A DNA stretch of 64,000 nt from Bacillota bacterium (GTDB lineage: Bacteria; Bacillota; UBA994; UBA5500): the NCBI GenBank assembly GCA_029781045.1, contig JAKOXL010000029.1, positions 1 through 64,000 of the forward strand. The letters are read 5' to 3'. The position numbers and the translations under genes are program-made. Under the pieces are notes generated by a model. That model worked only from the letters and a program-made list of their open reading frames with translations, was not told where the DNA came from and searched no databases. Below, in pieces: positions 1 through 8,390 of the stretch. Numbering within the stretch: the first letter of the stretch is position 1; each line of letters starts with the position of its first letter.

Positions 1-199
1 ACTACTCAAATCCGAATTACTCTATCTCCAAAGCTTCGAATCCGTTGAAGACTTCCGAGAGCAGCTGGAAAAGTACATAGATTACTACAACCATCGACGA
101 ATTAAGCTGAAGCTAAAAGGAATGAGCCCAGTTGAATACCGGACTCATCCCTTCGAAGCTGCTACTTAATAATCTGTCCAACATTTGGGGTGCAGATCA
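1..199 (+). mobile_element. Right end of an IS3-family (IS150-like) insertion sequence
   Basis: Seen: the last 56 codons of an IS3-type transposase, followed by a terminal inverted repeat ending near base 199. The end region, on the minus strand, reads TGATCTGCACCCC then TGTTGGACA, which resembles IS150-group ends. The left part lies outside the window. The element abuts the sequence GACAGCCCCC plus T-rich tail, which is one arm of a terminator, so it appears to have landed in or beside a terminator hairpin. The exact boundary and target duplication cannot be verified without the left end. Confidence 0.75.
2..169 (+). CDS. IS3-family transposase (OrfB), C-terminal fragment
   Basis: The frame is open from base 2 to TAA at 167-169. 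The ending [19 protein letters not shown] is the hallmark C-terminus of IS3/IS150-family DDE (RNase H-fold) integrase-type transposases, which cut and join the IS ends. The catalytic DDE residues lie upstream, outside the window, so activity cannot be judged. Too short and start-less for the ORF track. The family call rests on the motif and the adjoining terminal repeat. Confidence 0.85.
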   Translation, partial: LLKSELLYLQSFESVEDFREQLEKYIDYYNHRRIKLKLKGMSPVEYRTHPFEAAT

Positions 200-220
200 T
201 TGTGACAGCCCCCTTTCGTT
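200..220. terminator. Half of a terminator left beside the IS
   Basis: GACAGCCCCC followed by TTTCGTTTT matches the right arm and tail of the GGGGCTGTC/GACAGCCCC hairpins found elsewhere in this window (3375, 5254, 29231, 58679). The complementary arm is absent because the IS end lies there. It is placed to terminate ferritin from the other side, so that function is probably lost. Confidence 0.5.
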
Positions 221-742
221 TTAGTTGGCGTTGGCGAGTGGAGCCGGGACCGTATAGACTCGTTGTCCCATCTCCCGATCTAGCATAAACAAGCCCTTAG
301 GGTCGGTACCAAACAGGCGATACTGATCTATGTTGTTGCGAGCGTTGTCTTCCTCTTCTACTTGTTCTTCGATGAACCACTGTAGCATCTGCACCGTCTT
401 AAGATCGCGGGCCTCCATAGCTGCTTCCACGATCTCGTTAATGCTCTGAGTTACATATTGCTCATGGGCTAGTGTCTCAGTCAACACACCTTCTACACCG
501 TCGAACTCAACCGGAGGTTGCTGAATGGCTTGCAATTTAACCCGGCCGCCGGCAGCCCAGACGTAGTTATAGATGATCAAGGCATGATCGCGCTCTTCTT
601 GAGCTTGAATCTTGAACCAATGGGCATAACCCTTTAGGTTCTTTTCCTCAAGATAGGCCGACATGGACAGGTACAGGTAAGCCGAATAGAACTCCTTCTG
701 AATCTGATCGTTCAGCATCTGCTCAACTTTCTCGGGTAACAT
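221..742 (-). CDS. ftnA: Ferritin (bacterial non-heme type)
   Basis: 173 aa, full length for a bacterial ferritin that oxidises Fe(II) at a dinuclear centre and stores Fe(III) in a 24-subunit cytoplasmic shell. Four-helix ferritin fold with the ferroxidase ligands in the expected places: E17, E49/E50 and H53 (motif QEERDH), a glutamate in LAHEQY, and the EEQVEEE stretch of the fourth helix. Start ATG is preceded by GGAGGTAAG. Downstream, its terminator appears cut by an IS. It neighbours a CotF-like coat gene transcribed divergently. Confidence 0.95.
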   Translation of the reverse strand: MLPEKVEQMLNDQIQKEFYSAYLYLSMSAYLEEKNLKGYAHWFKIQAQEERDHALIIYNYVWAAGGRVKLQAIQQPPVEFDGVEGVLTETLAHEQYVTQSINEIVEAAMEARDLKTVQMLQWFIEEQVEEEDNARNNIDQYRLFGTDPKGLFMLDREMGQRVYTVPAPLANAN

Positions 743-914
743 GGTCTTACCTCCTTCAGATTATTTGTGATTAGTACTTCGCTGGCAGCCTTAGTTTTCC
801 TGCCGCATGGGCCAAAGCTTCACACTAACTATTGTAAACAGCTGGCTTGGATGCATGCGATGCTGCTAACTGCGGCAAACTGTACATAGCATCTTGTGAC
901 AAGGAGGAAGCATA

Positions 915-1484
915 ATGCAGTTGACGCAAAAAGAGATGATGTATCTCAAAGATGCAAAGTCACAGGAGGAACTGTGCATCGCAAAGTACACCAACTACAG
1001 CCAGCAAGTTTCCTGTCAGCAGCTTTCCGGTCTGCTGCGGCAGATTGCCCAGCAAGAGCAGCAACATCTGCAGACCATACAGCAAATAATGCAAGGACAG
1101 ATGCCTAACGTAGGCAGCGGTGGCCAGCAGCAAGGGGGACAGCAGAGCCAGCTTTCTGCCCAAGACGGCACCAGTAGCATGACCATGCAAAGCGGTGGCA
1201 GTAGTCAAGGACAGCAAGCGCAGAGCGGACAGCAGCTGAGCACTCAGGGTCAGAATATGCAGATGGGCGGTAGCAGCCGCGGCCAGCAATTGAACGATCG
1301 CCAGATCTGCGAGGACTTGCTGACTACTGAAAAGGCCGTAGCTGGCCTCTATAATACGGCTACCTTTGAGTTTGCTAACCCGCAGCTGCGACAGGTGCTG
1401 GCCCACATCCAGCAAGAAGAGCAGAATCACGCCTATCAGCTGTATGACTACATGGCACAAAAAGGTTGGTATCAGGCCCAATAA
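915..1484 (+). CDS. CotF-like spore coat protein, two halves fused by a Q/G/S linker
   Basis: 189 aa. Two ferritin-like helical hairpins, residues about 5-60 (QLTQKEMMYLKDAKSQEEL) and about 130-185 (LLTTEKAVAGLYNTATFEF), match the Coat F family of structural spore coat proteins. They are joined by a low-complexity linker of about 65 residues rich in Gln, Gly and Ser. Start ATG follows AAGGAGGAAG. The antisense ORF 960-1526 is a shadow. Compare 12828-13441, where the same two halves are separate genes. Spore coat role is by family, not shown here. Confidence 0.8.
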   Translation: MQLTQKEMMYLKDAKSQEELCIAKYTNYSQQVSCQQLSGLLRQIAQQEQQHLQTIQQIMQGQMPNVGSGGQQQGGQQSQLSAQDGTSSMTMQSGGSSQGQQAQSGQQLSTQGQNMQMGGSSRGQQLNDRQICEDLLTTEKAVAGLYNTATFEFANPQLRQVLAHIQQEEQNHAYQLYDYMAQKGWYQAQ

Positions 1485-1500
1485 GTTAAGGAAGAGGAGA

Positions 1501-1555
1501 GGGCGTTCGGTTCCTTGGCGAGCCAAAGAACTGAACGCCCTTATCTGTTTCTGTT
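1501..1555 (+). terminator. Rho-independent terminator after the coat gene
   Basis: Long stem GGGCGTTCGGTTC / GAACTGAACGCCC with a short loop, followed by TTATCTGTTTCTGTT. Confidence 0.8.
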
Positions 1556-1619
1556 ATGGTTGACAGTGCATACTAGCTTCCTTATGCTAGCAATAACAAG
1601 TAGATTTGTAGGGAGTTAG

Positions 1620-2288
1620 ATGATGAACGATAAATCCTTTGGGGTAATCTCAACCCAAGAACGTAGTTATGGGCTGATCGCGTTGTTGGACGCCCACTCA
1701 GAGGCTACTATTCGCAGCCTTTGGCGAGGATTGGAACTGGAGAGAATCACCGATAGCCTGCCCAGCATAGTTTGTGCCCAACCTCATATCACCCTCGGTA
1801 TGTTTTCACGCCTCACCAGTCAGCTCCGGAGCCAGTTTTCGCAGCTGACTGCTTATCACTTGCCCTTCGGCGTACAGTATAGTTCGGTGGGAGTATTTCC
1901 CACTCCGGAGAGTTATACCGTGTTCCTGGCGCCGGTGGTAACTGAGAAGCTGTTGCTACTGCAGCGGGATCTGCGCCTATTGTTACAATCGGCTGATATC
2001 GAGTTGCACGAGTTCTACCGGGAGGGGAACTGGCAACCCCATAGTTCGCTGGCCTATGGACTCACGCGTGCTCAGGCGGCCAAGGTGCTGGAGTTTGGTC
2101 TTGGCTTGGATTTGCCAATAATAGGGCACGTTCACGCTCTGGGACTGGTCGAGATGATTAGGCAGGGCCCCTATGTCGTTTCCGGCTGTGAGCTAGAGCG
2201 TTGGGCCTTAGGCACGGGTGAGAAGTTGGTTACTCCTGGCTGCCCTGATCCGAAACGCTGCCTGTTTCGCTCTTTAGCCAAACGCTAG
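1620..2288 (+). CDS. 2H phosphoesterase / 2'-5' RNA ligase-like protein
   Basis: 222 aa. Contains the two HxT/S motifs that define the 2H phosphoesterase superfamily: PHITLG at about residues 55-60 and PHSSLAYG near residue 140, each providing a catalytic His. Members hydrolyse or ligate 2',5'- or cyclic phosphodiester bonds in RNA or nucleotides; substrate unknown here. Two adjacent ATG codons (1620, 1623) follow a GGGAG site. No close operon partner; the next gene starts about 110 bases later. Confidence 0.8.
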   Translation: MMNDKSFGVISTQERSYGLIALLDAHSEATIRSLWRGLELERITDSLPSIVCAQPHITLGMFSRLTSQLRSQFSQLTAYHLPFGVQYSSVGVFPTPESYTVFLAPVVTEKLLLLQRDLRLLLQSADIELHEFYREGNWQPHSSLAYGLTRAQAAKVLEFGLGLDLPIIGHVHALGLVEMIRQGPYVVSGCELERWALGTGEKLVTPGCPDPKRCLFRSLAKR

Positions 2289-2397
2289 CTTTTGGGCTGA
2301 AGGGTGTGGACAAAAGCGGGATATATGTTATCATCTACTGAGTAGAGAAAGTTTCTCATTCTCAATTCGTGCAGCATGGTTTTGGGAGGCGGCAGAG

Positions 2398-3213
2398 ATG
2401 TGGGAATCGGTGTTCATAAGTACACTGGCTGGGTTAGCCACCGGTGTTGGTGCAATACTTGTGGTTCTATTTGGACGCCCTTCACGTCGTCTTTTGTCGG
2501 TAATGCTGGGCATTGCCGGTGGACTAATGTTAGCTATATCCGTGTTTGAGCTCTTGCCGGAAGCCACTGAGTTAGGAAACCACACCACTACGGTGGTAGG
2601 GTTTATTTTCGGTGCTGGCCTCATGGCTTTGCTGGATATGGTGTTACCCCATCTACATAAGAACCTGCGGACGCCAGAGGTCGGTGCCATCGGCAACTTG
2701 GAGGGAGCTCTGCATACAGCCAGTTGCCAGGAAAGGGACAGATGCTGTGGTCAGCGCCAACCTGCCTTTGACATAGGGCAGATGGCTAATATGTACTATT
2801 GTGGCCTATTTCTGGCTATCGGCATTGGCTTACATAATCTACCAGAGGGGCTAGCTGTTGGCGCCGGTTATAGCAATAGTGCTGCCCTCGGGGCTACCAT
2901 AGCCCTCAGTCTTGCTCTGCACAACATTCCGGAAGGCATGGTAACAGCGGCACCGCTGCGAGTAGCCGGAGTGAACAAGTGGTTGGTGATCGCCATCGCC
3001 ACCGCTGCTGGACTAGTTACGCCGATAGGCACCTTTATAGGTGCTTTACTGACTAGTATAAGCCCCGGGTTCATTGGTATCTCGATGGCGTTCGCTGCTG
3101 GCGCCATGATCTACATCGTCAGTGATGAACTCATCCCCCAGTCCCACGAGTATCACTGCCATGCGGCTAACTTTGGCCTAGTAGCTGGGTTTATTCTGGG
3201 GTACATGCTGTAA
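2398..3213 (+). CDS. ZIP-family divalent metal transporter
   Basis: 271 aa integral membrane protein with about 8 hydrophobic segments. The two ZIP signature helices carry HNLPEG and HNIPEG, the metal-binding histidines and glutamates that conduct Zn2+, Fe2+ or Mn2+ into the cytoplasm. The loop before TM4 has Cys/His (CQERDRCCGQ), possibly metal sensing (inference). Start ATG follows GGGAGGC. Closest relatives are ZupT/GufA-type; substrate not decidable from sequence. Confidence 0.92.
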   Translation: MWESVFISTLAGLATGVGAILVVLFGRPSRRLLSVMLGIAGGLMLAISVFELLPEATELGNHTTTVVGFIFGAGLMALLDMVLPHLHKNLRTPEVGAIGNLEGALHTASCQERDRCCGQRQPAFDIGQMANMYYCGLFLAIGIGLHNLPEGLAVGAGYSNSAALGATIALSLALHNIPEGMVTAAPLRVAGVNKWLVIAIATAAGLVTPIGTFIGALLTSISPGFIGISMAFAAGAMIYIVSDELIPQSHEYHCHAANFGLVAGFILGYML

Positions 3214-3374
3214 ACGAATCTGCGGTGCGAAACTGCTGGCACCTATGAAGCCGCTGGCTAATACATTAGGGTCGTTGTGCCAAGATATAGTTACGCCAAA
3301 CGGATAATCCCACAGGGCCGGTGGTCATACACACAGCACTCTAGTATGATCAGCTCTGGAATATAAGAGAGCAA

Positions 3375-3408
3375 GGGCTGTCTTGCGACAGCCCCATTAT
3401 TGTTCTTA
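3375..3408. terminator. Terminator between the ZIP and MATE genes
   Basis: GGGCTGTC-TTGC-GACAGCCC stem-loop followed by CATTATTGTTCTT, placed between convergent genes and usable by the plus-strand gene. Confidence 0.85.
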
Positions 3409-3415
3409 CCGTATG

Positions 3416-4813
3416 TTACGCCCGAGCGGTTAAAGCGCTGTCCAACTGTTTTTTCCACCGTCCACGATGGTAACGAGTGATGCTGAGTGTAAAACGTACG
3501 AAAAGATCAATGGTCATGGCGACCCACACACCGATAATGCCCCAGCCCACATATAAACTTAAGAAGTAGGCCAAGGGGAGACGAATGCCCCAGAGACCAA
3601 TGGCGCCAAAAACCATAGGAGCTTTGGTGTCGCCAGCACCGCGGAGCGCTCCATTATATACGCCAGTGAGCTGCTGCGGAATCTGGGCGAGACCCATCAA
3701 AATCAGGTAATAGGCCCCCAGGTCTATAACCTCCCGCACGTTGGTGAGTAGGCCGAATACCAGTTTTGGAGTGAAAAGAAGGAAGGAGGCGGTAAAGGCG
3801 GTGAGGATCAAGCTCCACTTGGCAAGTTCACGCACATAGCGTTCCGCCAGTTTAGTGGAACCGGCGCCCATACTTTGCCCCACAAAGGCGGTGGCTGCTA
3901 CGCTGAAGCCTACCGCCGGCATGTAAGAGAGGGATTCGGCAGTTAGCCCTTGTTGATGGGCGGCCAGGGCGATGTTGCCGAAACTAACCACGAGACCGGT
4001 AAGCATTATCTGACCCAGTTGCATGAGTAGGTTTTCAGCGGCAGTTGGCAGACCGATTCCCAGCAGCCTGCGCACATCGGCACCATTAATACGGACGCCC
4101 TTCAACTTGAAGACCAAGTTATCTTGACGGTAGAGCATAATATACAGTGCTAATAATGCGCCAACGGCTTGCGCTATGTTGGAAGCCCAAGCGGCACCAA
4201 TAACTCCCATGGGCTTGAAGCCCAAGTTCCCAAAGATCAGGATGTAACTAAAGATAACATTGACGATATTAATGGTACTGGCAACTTGCATGGGTACTTT
4301 GGTGTTACCAGCACCGCGCATGATGGCCCCGGTGATCTGCATTATGGCCATGAAGGGTACGCCCCAAATGGCGATGCGTAAATAGTCGGTGCCAACCTCC
4401 AGCAGCTCGCCACTAGTGTTATAAAGCAAGATAAGGATTTCACGGGCAAAAAGGAACGTGACTATGGAAATACTTAACACAAGTCCTAAGGCCAAAAAAA
4501 AGGCCTGTTCCGCATAGCGTCCGGCTTGAGCACGGTCCTTGGCGCCCACGGAGCGGGCTACCATAACCGTGGTACCGGTACCTATGGCAGCGAAAAAGCC
4601 CCAAATAAGCATTGTAATACGACGCCCCAAGCCTACTGCTCCGATAGCAACAGCGCCCACTCGTCCCAACATGGCCGAGGACACCATGCCGACAGCCATT
4701 TGCAAGACATTCTCGATGGTGGCGGGCCACACCATGGCGAAGATGTTCTTACGTATTTCTTGCTGGCTGATGTCGTTAGGATCAGGTCTGGCTGTCATCT
4801 GCTCTACTGTCAT
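3416..4813 (-). CDS. MATE-family efflux transporter
   Basis: 465 aa, about 12 transmembrane helices in two homologous halves, typical length for NorM/DinF-type multidrug and toxin extrusion proteins that export cationic or amphipathic compounds with Na+ or H+ influx. Characteristic stretches include GAAWASNIAQ and GALRGAGDTKAP. Start ATG is preceded by GGAGGG. Isolated on the minus strand, with no regulator beside it. A second MATE gene is at 18491. Substrate unknown. Confidence 0.92.
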   Translation of the reverse strand: MTVEQMTARPDPNDISQQEIRKNIFAMVWPATIENVLQMAVGMVSSAMLGRVGAVAIGAVGLGRRITMLIWGFFAAIGTGTTVMVARSVGAKDRAQAGRYAEQAFFLALGLVLSISIVTFLFAREILILLYNTSGELLEVGTDYLRIAIWGVPFMAIMQITGAIMRGAGNTKVPMQVASTINIVNVIFSYILIFGNLGFKPMGVIGAAWASNIAQAVGALLALYIMLYRQDNLVFKLKGVRINGADVRRLLGIGLPTAAENLLMQLGQIMLTGLVVSFGNIALAAHQQGLTAESLSYMPAVGFSVAATAFVGQSMGAGSTKLAERYVRELAKWSLILTAFTASFLLFTPKLVFGLLTNVREVIDLGAYYLILMGLAQIPQQLTGVYNGALRGAGDTKAPMVFGAIGLWGIRLPLAYFLSLYVGWGIIGVWVAMTIDLFVRFTLSITRYHRGRWKKQLDSALTARA

Positions 4814-5079
4814 TAAATTCCCTCCGGTTTCTCTCTACCTATGACCGTCAGCAACACTCCAGGCGTTGCCAAACAACAAGCAAATTCGTGTGTCCAAATG
4901 TTCTCTGTTACTTATTTAATCATAACCCCTTTCGGTGTCACAGTGCAATTGTTGCCTCTTGGGCCGTGTTAAGAAAATGTCTTTTCTCCTTCTCATCAGG
5001 GAGGATATTGGATATGCTGGGAGAAAGATAATTATAACGCTTAGTAAATGTAAGCCAATTAGGTAGAGGAGGTAAGGAA

Positions 5080-5241
5080 ATGGAAAAATACGTCTGCATC
5101 CCCTGTGGCTATGTGTACGATCCCCAAGAAGGTGACCCGGATAACGGCATTGAGCCCGGTACTCCCTTTGAAAATCTTCCAGATGATTGGGTTTGCCCCC
5201 TCTGCGGCGCCGATAAGTCCCTTTTTGAAAAGCAAGAGTAA
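5080..5241 (+). CDS. Rubredoxin
   Basis: 53 aa, too short for the ORF track. Start ATG follows GAGGAGGTAAGG. The two CxxC knuckles [11 protein letters not shown] and [11 protein letters not shown] bind a single iron with four cysteines, and the DPDNGI.PGTPFE.LPDDW core is the classic rubredoxin fold. Small cytoplasmic one-electron carrier used in anaerobes with oxygen/ROS reductases and other oxidoreductases. Stands alone between terminators, so its partner is not indicated. Confidence 0.97.
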   Translation: MEKYVCIPCGYVYDPQEGDPDNGIEPGTPFENLPDDWVCPLCGADKSLFEKQE

Positions 5242-5253
5242 GAGCTAGCTACA

Positions 5254-5291
5254 GGGCTGTCTCGGCAAGACTGAGACAGCCCCTTCATTTT
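5254..5291 (+). terminator. Terminator after rubredoxin
   Basis: GGGCTGTCTC / GAGACAGCCC stem with a 9-base loop, followed by CTTCATTTTG. Confidence 0.88.
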
Positions 5292-5316
5292 GCAGTCGTG
5301 AGAAAGGAGTGCCCTA

Positions 5317-6615
5317 GTGAACAGGACAGCAGTTCAAGTCTCCCTTTTAGACATGGTAATGTGCGTCTCTCGTACTACAGACTTAATTAGCCCTGTGGTG
5401 GCCGACCATCAAAAGCGGGTAGCATATTTGGCTGCACGCCTAGCGGGTGCCGTGGGGCTAGATAGACAGCAGCAAAGGCAAGTGTTTGCCGCTGGGGCGC
5501 TACACGATATTGGTGCGCTTTCTCTAAGTGACCGTCTATCCGCTCTAGACTTTGAGGTGCAGCATACGGCTTTGCATTCGCAAGTAGGCGCCACCCTCTT
5601 GCGCTCCTATCAACAGTTGGCTCCCATCGCTGACCTAGTGCTGCATCATCACACCTATTGGGATAACGATAAAGATAAGAAAGCCCCTTTGGGAGCTCAA
5701 CTGGTGCACCTGGCTGACCGCATCGATGTACTCTTGCGTCATGGCAGTGATAACTGTCTTCTCTTGCAAGTGGACAGCGTGTGTCAACGAATCAAGGCTG
5801 TGGCGGGACGCATGTTTGATCCGGAACTGGTGGAGGTTTTTCTTGACTTGGCTCGGGAAGAAGCTCTATGGTTGGATTTACAGCCAACCATGATTGACAT
5901 CGTGTTGTCACGTCATGTTAATCACGATAATGTGACCCTCGATTTAGAAGGCTTGCTGAGTTTTGCTCAGCTGATCGGGCATGTCATCGACTTCCGCAGC
6001 CGCTTTACTGCCACCCATTCGGAAGGTGTGGCCGCCACTGCTGAGGCGCTAGCTGAGGCCCTAGGGTATGATCCGGAGCATTGTCGCGAAATTCGGGTGG
6101 CCGGCTATCTTCATGATTTGGGGAAGCTGGCGGTGCCCAGCAACCTACTGGAGAAACCGGGTGCCCTTACACCTGCCGAGTATGCCACCATCAGGAGCCA
6201 TACATATTACACCTACCGTAGCTTAGAAGTGGTGAGGGGGCTGGAGCAGATTGCCGGCTGGGCTGCATACCATCATGAACGGCTTGACGGCAAAGGCTAT
6301 CCCTTCCGTTTGACTGCGGATGAGCTGGGGCCGGAGGCTCGTCTCATGGCAGTGGCTGATATCTACACCGCGGTTAGTGAAGATCGGCCGTACCGCCGCG
6401 GAATGGAAAGAGATGCGGTCCGACGGGTGCTGCAGAAGATGGTGCTCGACGGGGCATTGGATGGCAACATTGTGGAGTGTCTGTGTGACAATATTGCACG
6501 GGTTGAAGAAGCGCGGGTTACGGCTCAGCGGCAGGCTGTAAAGCGCTACGAGGAGTTCTGGGAGAACGTCAACCAAAACACCTACATCTACCGCAATCGA
6601 TCTATTAGCAGCTAA
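5317..6615 (+). CDS. Tandem HD / HD-GYP phosphohydrolase
   Basis: 432 aa, GTG start behind AAAGGAG. The N-terminal half (about 25-190) is an HD domain (GALHDIGAL, LVLHHHTYWD). The C-terminal half (about 215-390) is a canonical HD-GYP: GYLHDLGKLAVP, then HHERLDGKGYP, then ADIYTAVSEDRPYR. HD-GYP proteins hydrolyse c-di-GMP to pGpG or GMP at a two- or three-metal site. The first domain lacks the GYP loop and may be regulatory (inference). A partner diguanylate cyclase lies at 31629. No sensory domain is attached. Confidence 0.9.
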   Translation: MNRTAVQVSLLDMVMCVSRTTDLISPVVADHQKRVAYLAARLAGAVGLDRQQQRQVFAAGALHDIGALSLSDRLSALDFEVQHTALHSQVGATLLRSYQQLAPIADLVLHHHTYWDNDKDKKAPLGAQLVHLADRIDVLLRHGSDNCLLLQVDSVCQRIKAVAGRMFDPELVEVFLDLAREEALWLDLQPTMIDIVLSRHVNHDNVTLDLEGLLSFAQLIGHVIDFRSRFTATHSEGVAATAEALAEALGYDPEHCREIRVAGYLHDLGKLAVPSNLLEKPGALTPAEYATIRSHTYYTYRSLEVVRGLEQIAGWAAYHHERLDGKGYPFRLTADELGPEARLMAVADIYTAVSEDRPYRRGMERDAVRRVLQKMVLDGALDGNIVECLCDNIARVEEARVTAQRQAVKRYEEFWENVNQNTYIYRNRSISS

Positions 6616-7077
6616 TACCAGAGGGCGACGCCGGCGAAAACACTACCGCATCGTTCCACCTGGTGTTCAACTGCCACTAGTCTTATCTCCAATAACGGTT
6701 GTTGGCGCAAGCGGAAGACCTCTTCCACCATGCTTGTTGCTCTCTCCTCGGCTTCTTGTTTGCTACAATAGCCTGAACACTCCATTATTACACCGCAGCC
6801 GCATTCCGCTGGTATCCCTACCGCTACGGCTGCGGCTATTTCTTGTCCCGGCTCCTCACTTGCGATGCTAGCATGGACGACAGAAGACCAGCAGGTCTTG
6901 GGTGACAACTAGCTTTTCTGCACGTGCGGCACCTGGAGGTAAGATGGTGTTCACCCGCAAGAGATTGAGATCAGCCATGCCAGCCCTTACCAAAGCACTG
7001 TCAAAGGCGGCTGCAGGATTATCGGCTTCTCCCCAACCGACCCCTAAAGTATAGCGCACAGGAATCTGCAATATCAT
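6612..7077 (-). pseudogene. Pyruvoyl-dependent arginine decarboxylase, frameshifted
   Basis: Two minus-strand ORFs, 6868-7089 and 6612-6908, together give one PvlArgDC-like protein of about 155 aa, which decarboxylates arginine to agmatine for polyamine synthesis. The N-part has NPAAAFDSALVRAGMADLNL and ILPPGA; the C-part has IASEEPG (self-cleavage Ser that becomes pyruvoyl) and AAAVAVGIP.ECGCGVIMEC. A one-base excess near 6882-6886 (TTCT on the minus strand) separates the frames, about ten codons before the cleavage Ser. Start taken at ATG 7077 (a GGGAGG lies very close) or TTG 7089. Either a real lesion or a base-call error. Confidence 0.8.
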
Positions 7078-7118
7078 CGCCTCCCGCAAGTTCTAATACC
7101 GTAAAATATGTGTTCACT

Positions 7119-7166
7119 GGCCCAGTGGTGTAGTTGGCTGTTCATCATACTTACACCTTCTGGGCC
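7119..7166. other. Inverted repeat between argDC remnant and vanW
   Basis: GGCCCAG-t-GGTGT ... ACACC-tt-CTGGGCC forms a two-part hairpin of 12 pairs with a 21-base loop. No T-run, so not an obvious terminator. It lies upstream of both divergent genes and could be a regulatory site. Resemblance to a shortened tRNA is only superficial. Confidence 0.4.
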
Positions 7167-7214
7167 ATATGATTAGGCAAGCAGTGAAAAAGAGCAGGGC
7201 TAGGAGGGGGAGCT

Positions 7215-8153
7215 ATGCGGCAAAAGGGAAGACATGCGTTGATACTTGCCACATACCTCTTTCTAGCCATGTGGTTTGCCTACTATCGGGAACTATGCCT
7301 TCTTCTAGTTGCCCTCGATCGGCAGCTGGTGCGCCCCTTGGCTGTTCCTGCCTGGAGTCAGCCCACCGTAACTGAGCATCCTTTTAGTCGTCCAGTCGCT
7401 GGGCCCCTTCCTTGGGAAGATGACCCGGCCTTCCAGGAGCTGTGTGCCTTGCACGGAGCTCACATTCGCATGGGCGCCTATGCCACCACCTTGCCGGACC
7501 CACACCCGGGCGAAGAGCACAACTTTAAAAGGGCCGCCGAGCTGGTGGCTGGACACGTGATCCAACCCAATGAAGTATTCTCTATGCTACAGGACATCGG
7601 TCCCTTTGATGCCAGCAAAGGCTTCCGGGAAGGACTGGTGTATGTGGGCGGGCGCGTGGTGCGTGGTATGGGGGGTGGTGTTTGCAAGGTGGCTACAACG
7701 CTTTACAACGTGGCGATTCTGGCTGATCTACCAATTGTGGCCCGCCGCAACCATAGTATGTTGGTGCCCTATGCCAATCCGGGGCAGGATGCCACCGTCT
7801 CTAGTCCAAGCATCGATCTCAAGTTCAAGAATGATACAGGGCACCCCATCGTCATTTGGGCCGACACCGTCGATTACACCCTTTATGTGGCCTTCTACGG
7901 TCAGCGGGTTCCACCTGATGTGGTCTGGCACCATGAGGTGCTACAGGTACAAGAGCGGCCAGTGATACGCCGCTTCAACCCCCAGCTGGCCCCTGGCGAA
8001 GAGAGAATTATGATCCCTGGGGCCGAAGGTATTGCTGTTAAATCGTGGGTAGAGCTGCGCTACCCCGATGGCCGGACCGCTAAGCGTGACCTCGGAATCG
8101 ATTGGTATCGCCCCATGGCCCGCATAATAGAATATGGGCCCCCAGAGAAGTAG
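7215..8153 (+). CDS. VanW family protein
   Basis: 312 aa, ATG behind AGGAGGGGGAG. One N-terminal hydrophobic helix (about 10-28) anchors an extracytoplasmic domain. Residues about 95-240 carry VanW family signatures: NEVFSMLQDIGPF, GMGGGVCKVATTLYNVA and RRNHSMLVPYANPGQDATV. Function of VanW proteins is unsettled; named after a gene in vanB-type vancomycin resistance clusters, but common in Bacillota without resistance. Here there is no van neighbour, so a wall- or spore-related housekeeping role is more likely (inference). Confidence 0.88.
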   Translation: MRQKGRHALILATYLFLAMWFAYYRELCLLLVALDRQLVRPLAVPAWSQPTVTEHPFSRPVAGPLPWEDDPAFQELCALHGAHIRMGAYATTLPDPHPGEEHNFKRAAELVAGHVIQPNEVFSMLQDIGPFDASKGFREGLVYVGGRVVRGMGGGVCKVATTLYNVAILADLPIVARRNHSMLVPYANPGQDATVSSPSIDLKFKNDTGHPIVIWADTVDYTLYVAFYGQRVPPDVVWHHEVLQVQERPVIRRFNPQLAPGEERIMIPGAEGIAVKSWVELRYPDGRTAKRDLGIDWYRPMARIIEYGPPEK

Positions 8154-8170
8154 GCCAGGATAGGGGAGCC

Positions 8171-8248
8171 ATGTGCGCTTTCCTATTGGCCCTCTACGCC
8201 GCCGGCCTTTTGGGCATTGCTCCTCTCTTTGGAATGGTCTTGGCTTAA
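8171..8248 (+). CDS. Possible 25-aa hydrophobic peptide
   Basis: ATG at 8171 follows AGGGGAGCC and runs to TAA at 8246-8248. The product MCAFLLALYAAGLLGIAPLF... is one hydrophobic helix, like many small membrane peptides. It starts 17 bases after vanW, so it could be translationally coupled. Evidence is only the ribosome site, the coupling distance and the hydrophobicity; it may be chance. Confidence 0.35.
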   Translation: MCAFLLALYAAGLLGIAPLFGMVLA

Positions 8249-8280
8249 CCGCAGGGTCGCCGTTGGGTGCCCCTTTTTTG

Positions 8281-8310
8281 TTGCCGTGCCTAGAGATCCA
8301 GTGCTATAAT
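8281..8310 (+). promoter_or_regulatory. Promoter of the ABC exporter operon
   Basis: TTGCCG (8281-8286), 18-base spacer, TATAAT (8305-8310). The operator-like palindrome starts 11 bases further down. Confidence 0.65.
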
Positions 8311-8321
8311 GGAAACGTTGG

Positions 8322-8339
8322 TGACTGACTGGTCAGTCA
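8322..8339. promoter_or_regulatory. TetR-type operator palindrome
   Basis: TGACTGAC-TG-GTCAGTCA: perfect 8-base arms around a 2-base centre, placed just downstream of the predicted transcription start and 50 bases before the exporter start codon. Length and layout resemble operators of TetR-family repressors such as FadR (TGAATGA-type arms). No TetR gene lies beside it in the window, so the regulator must be elsewhere. Confidence 0.65.
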
Positions 8340-8390
8340 GTAGACCAGCGGCGGGCACCCCAGTAGGGCGCCGGGAAGGGAGTGGACCTT

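Noticed and set aside
960-1526. 188-aa minus-strand ORF opposite the coat gene
   Set aside because: Shadow of the Gln-rich coat gene on the plus strand; no ribosome site and leucine-rich only because of the antisense codons.
7119-7166. tRNA gene
   Set aside because: The ends pair like an acceptor stem, but at 48 bases there is no T arm or proper anticodon arm; a simple hairpin explains it.
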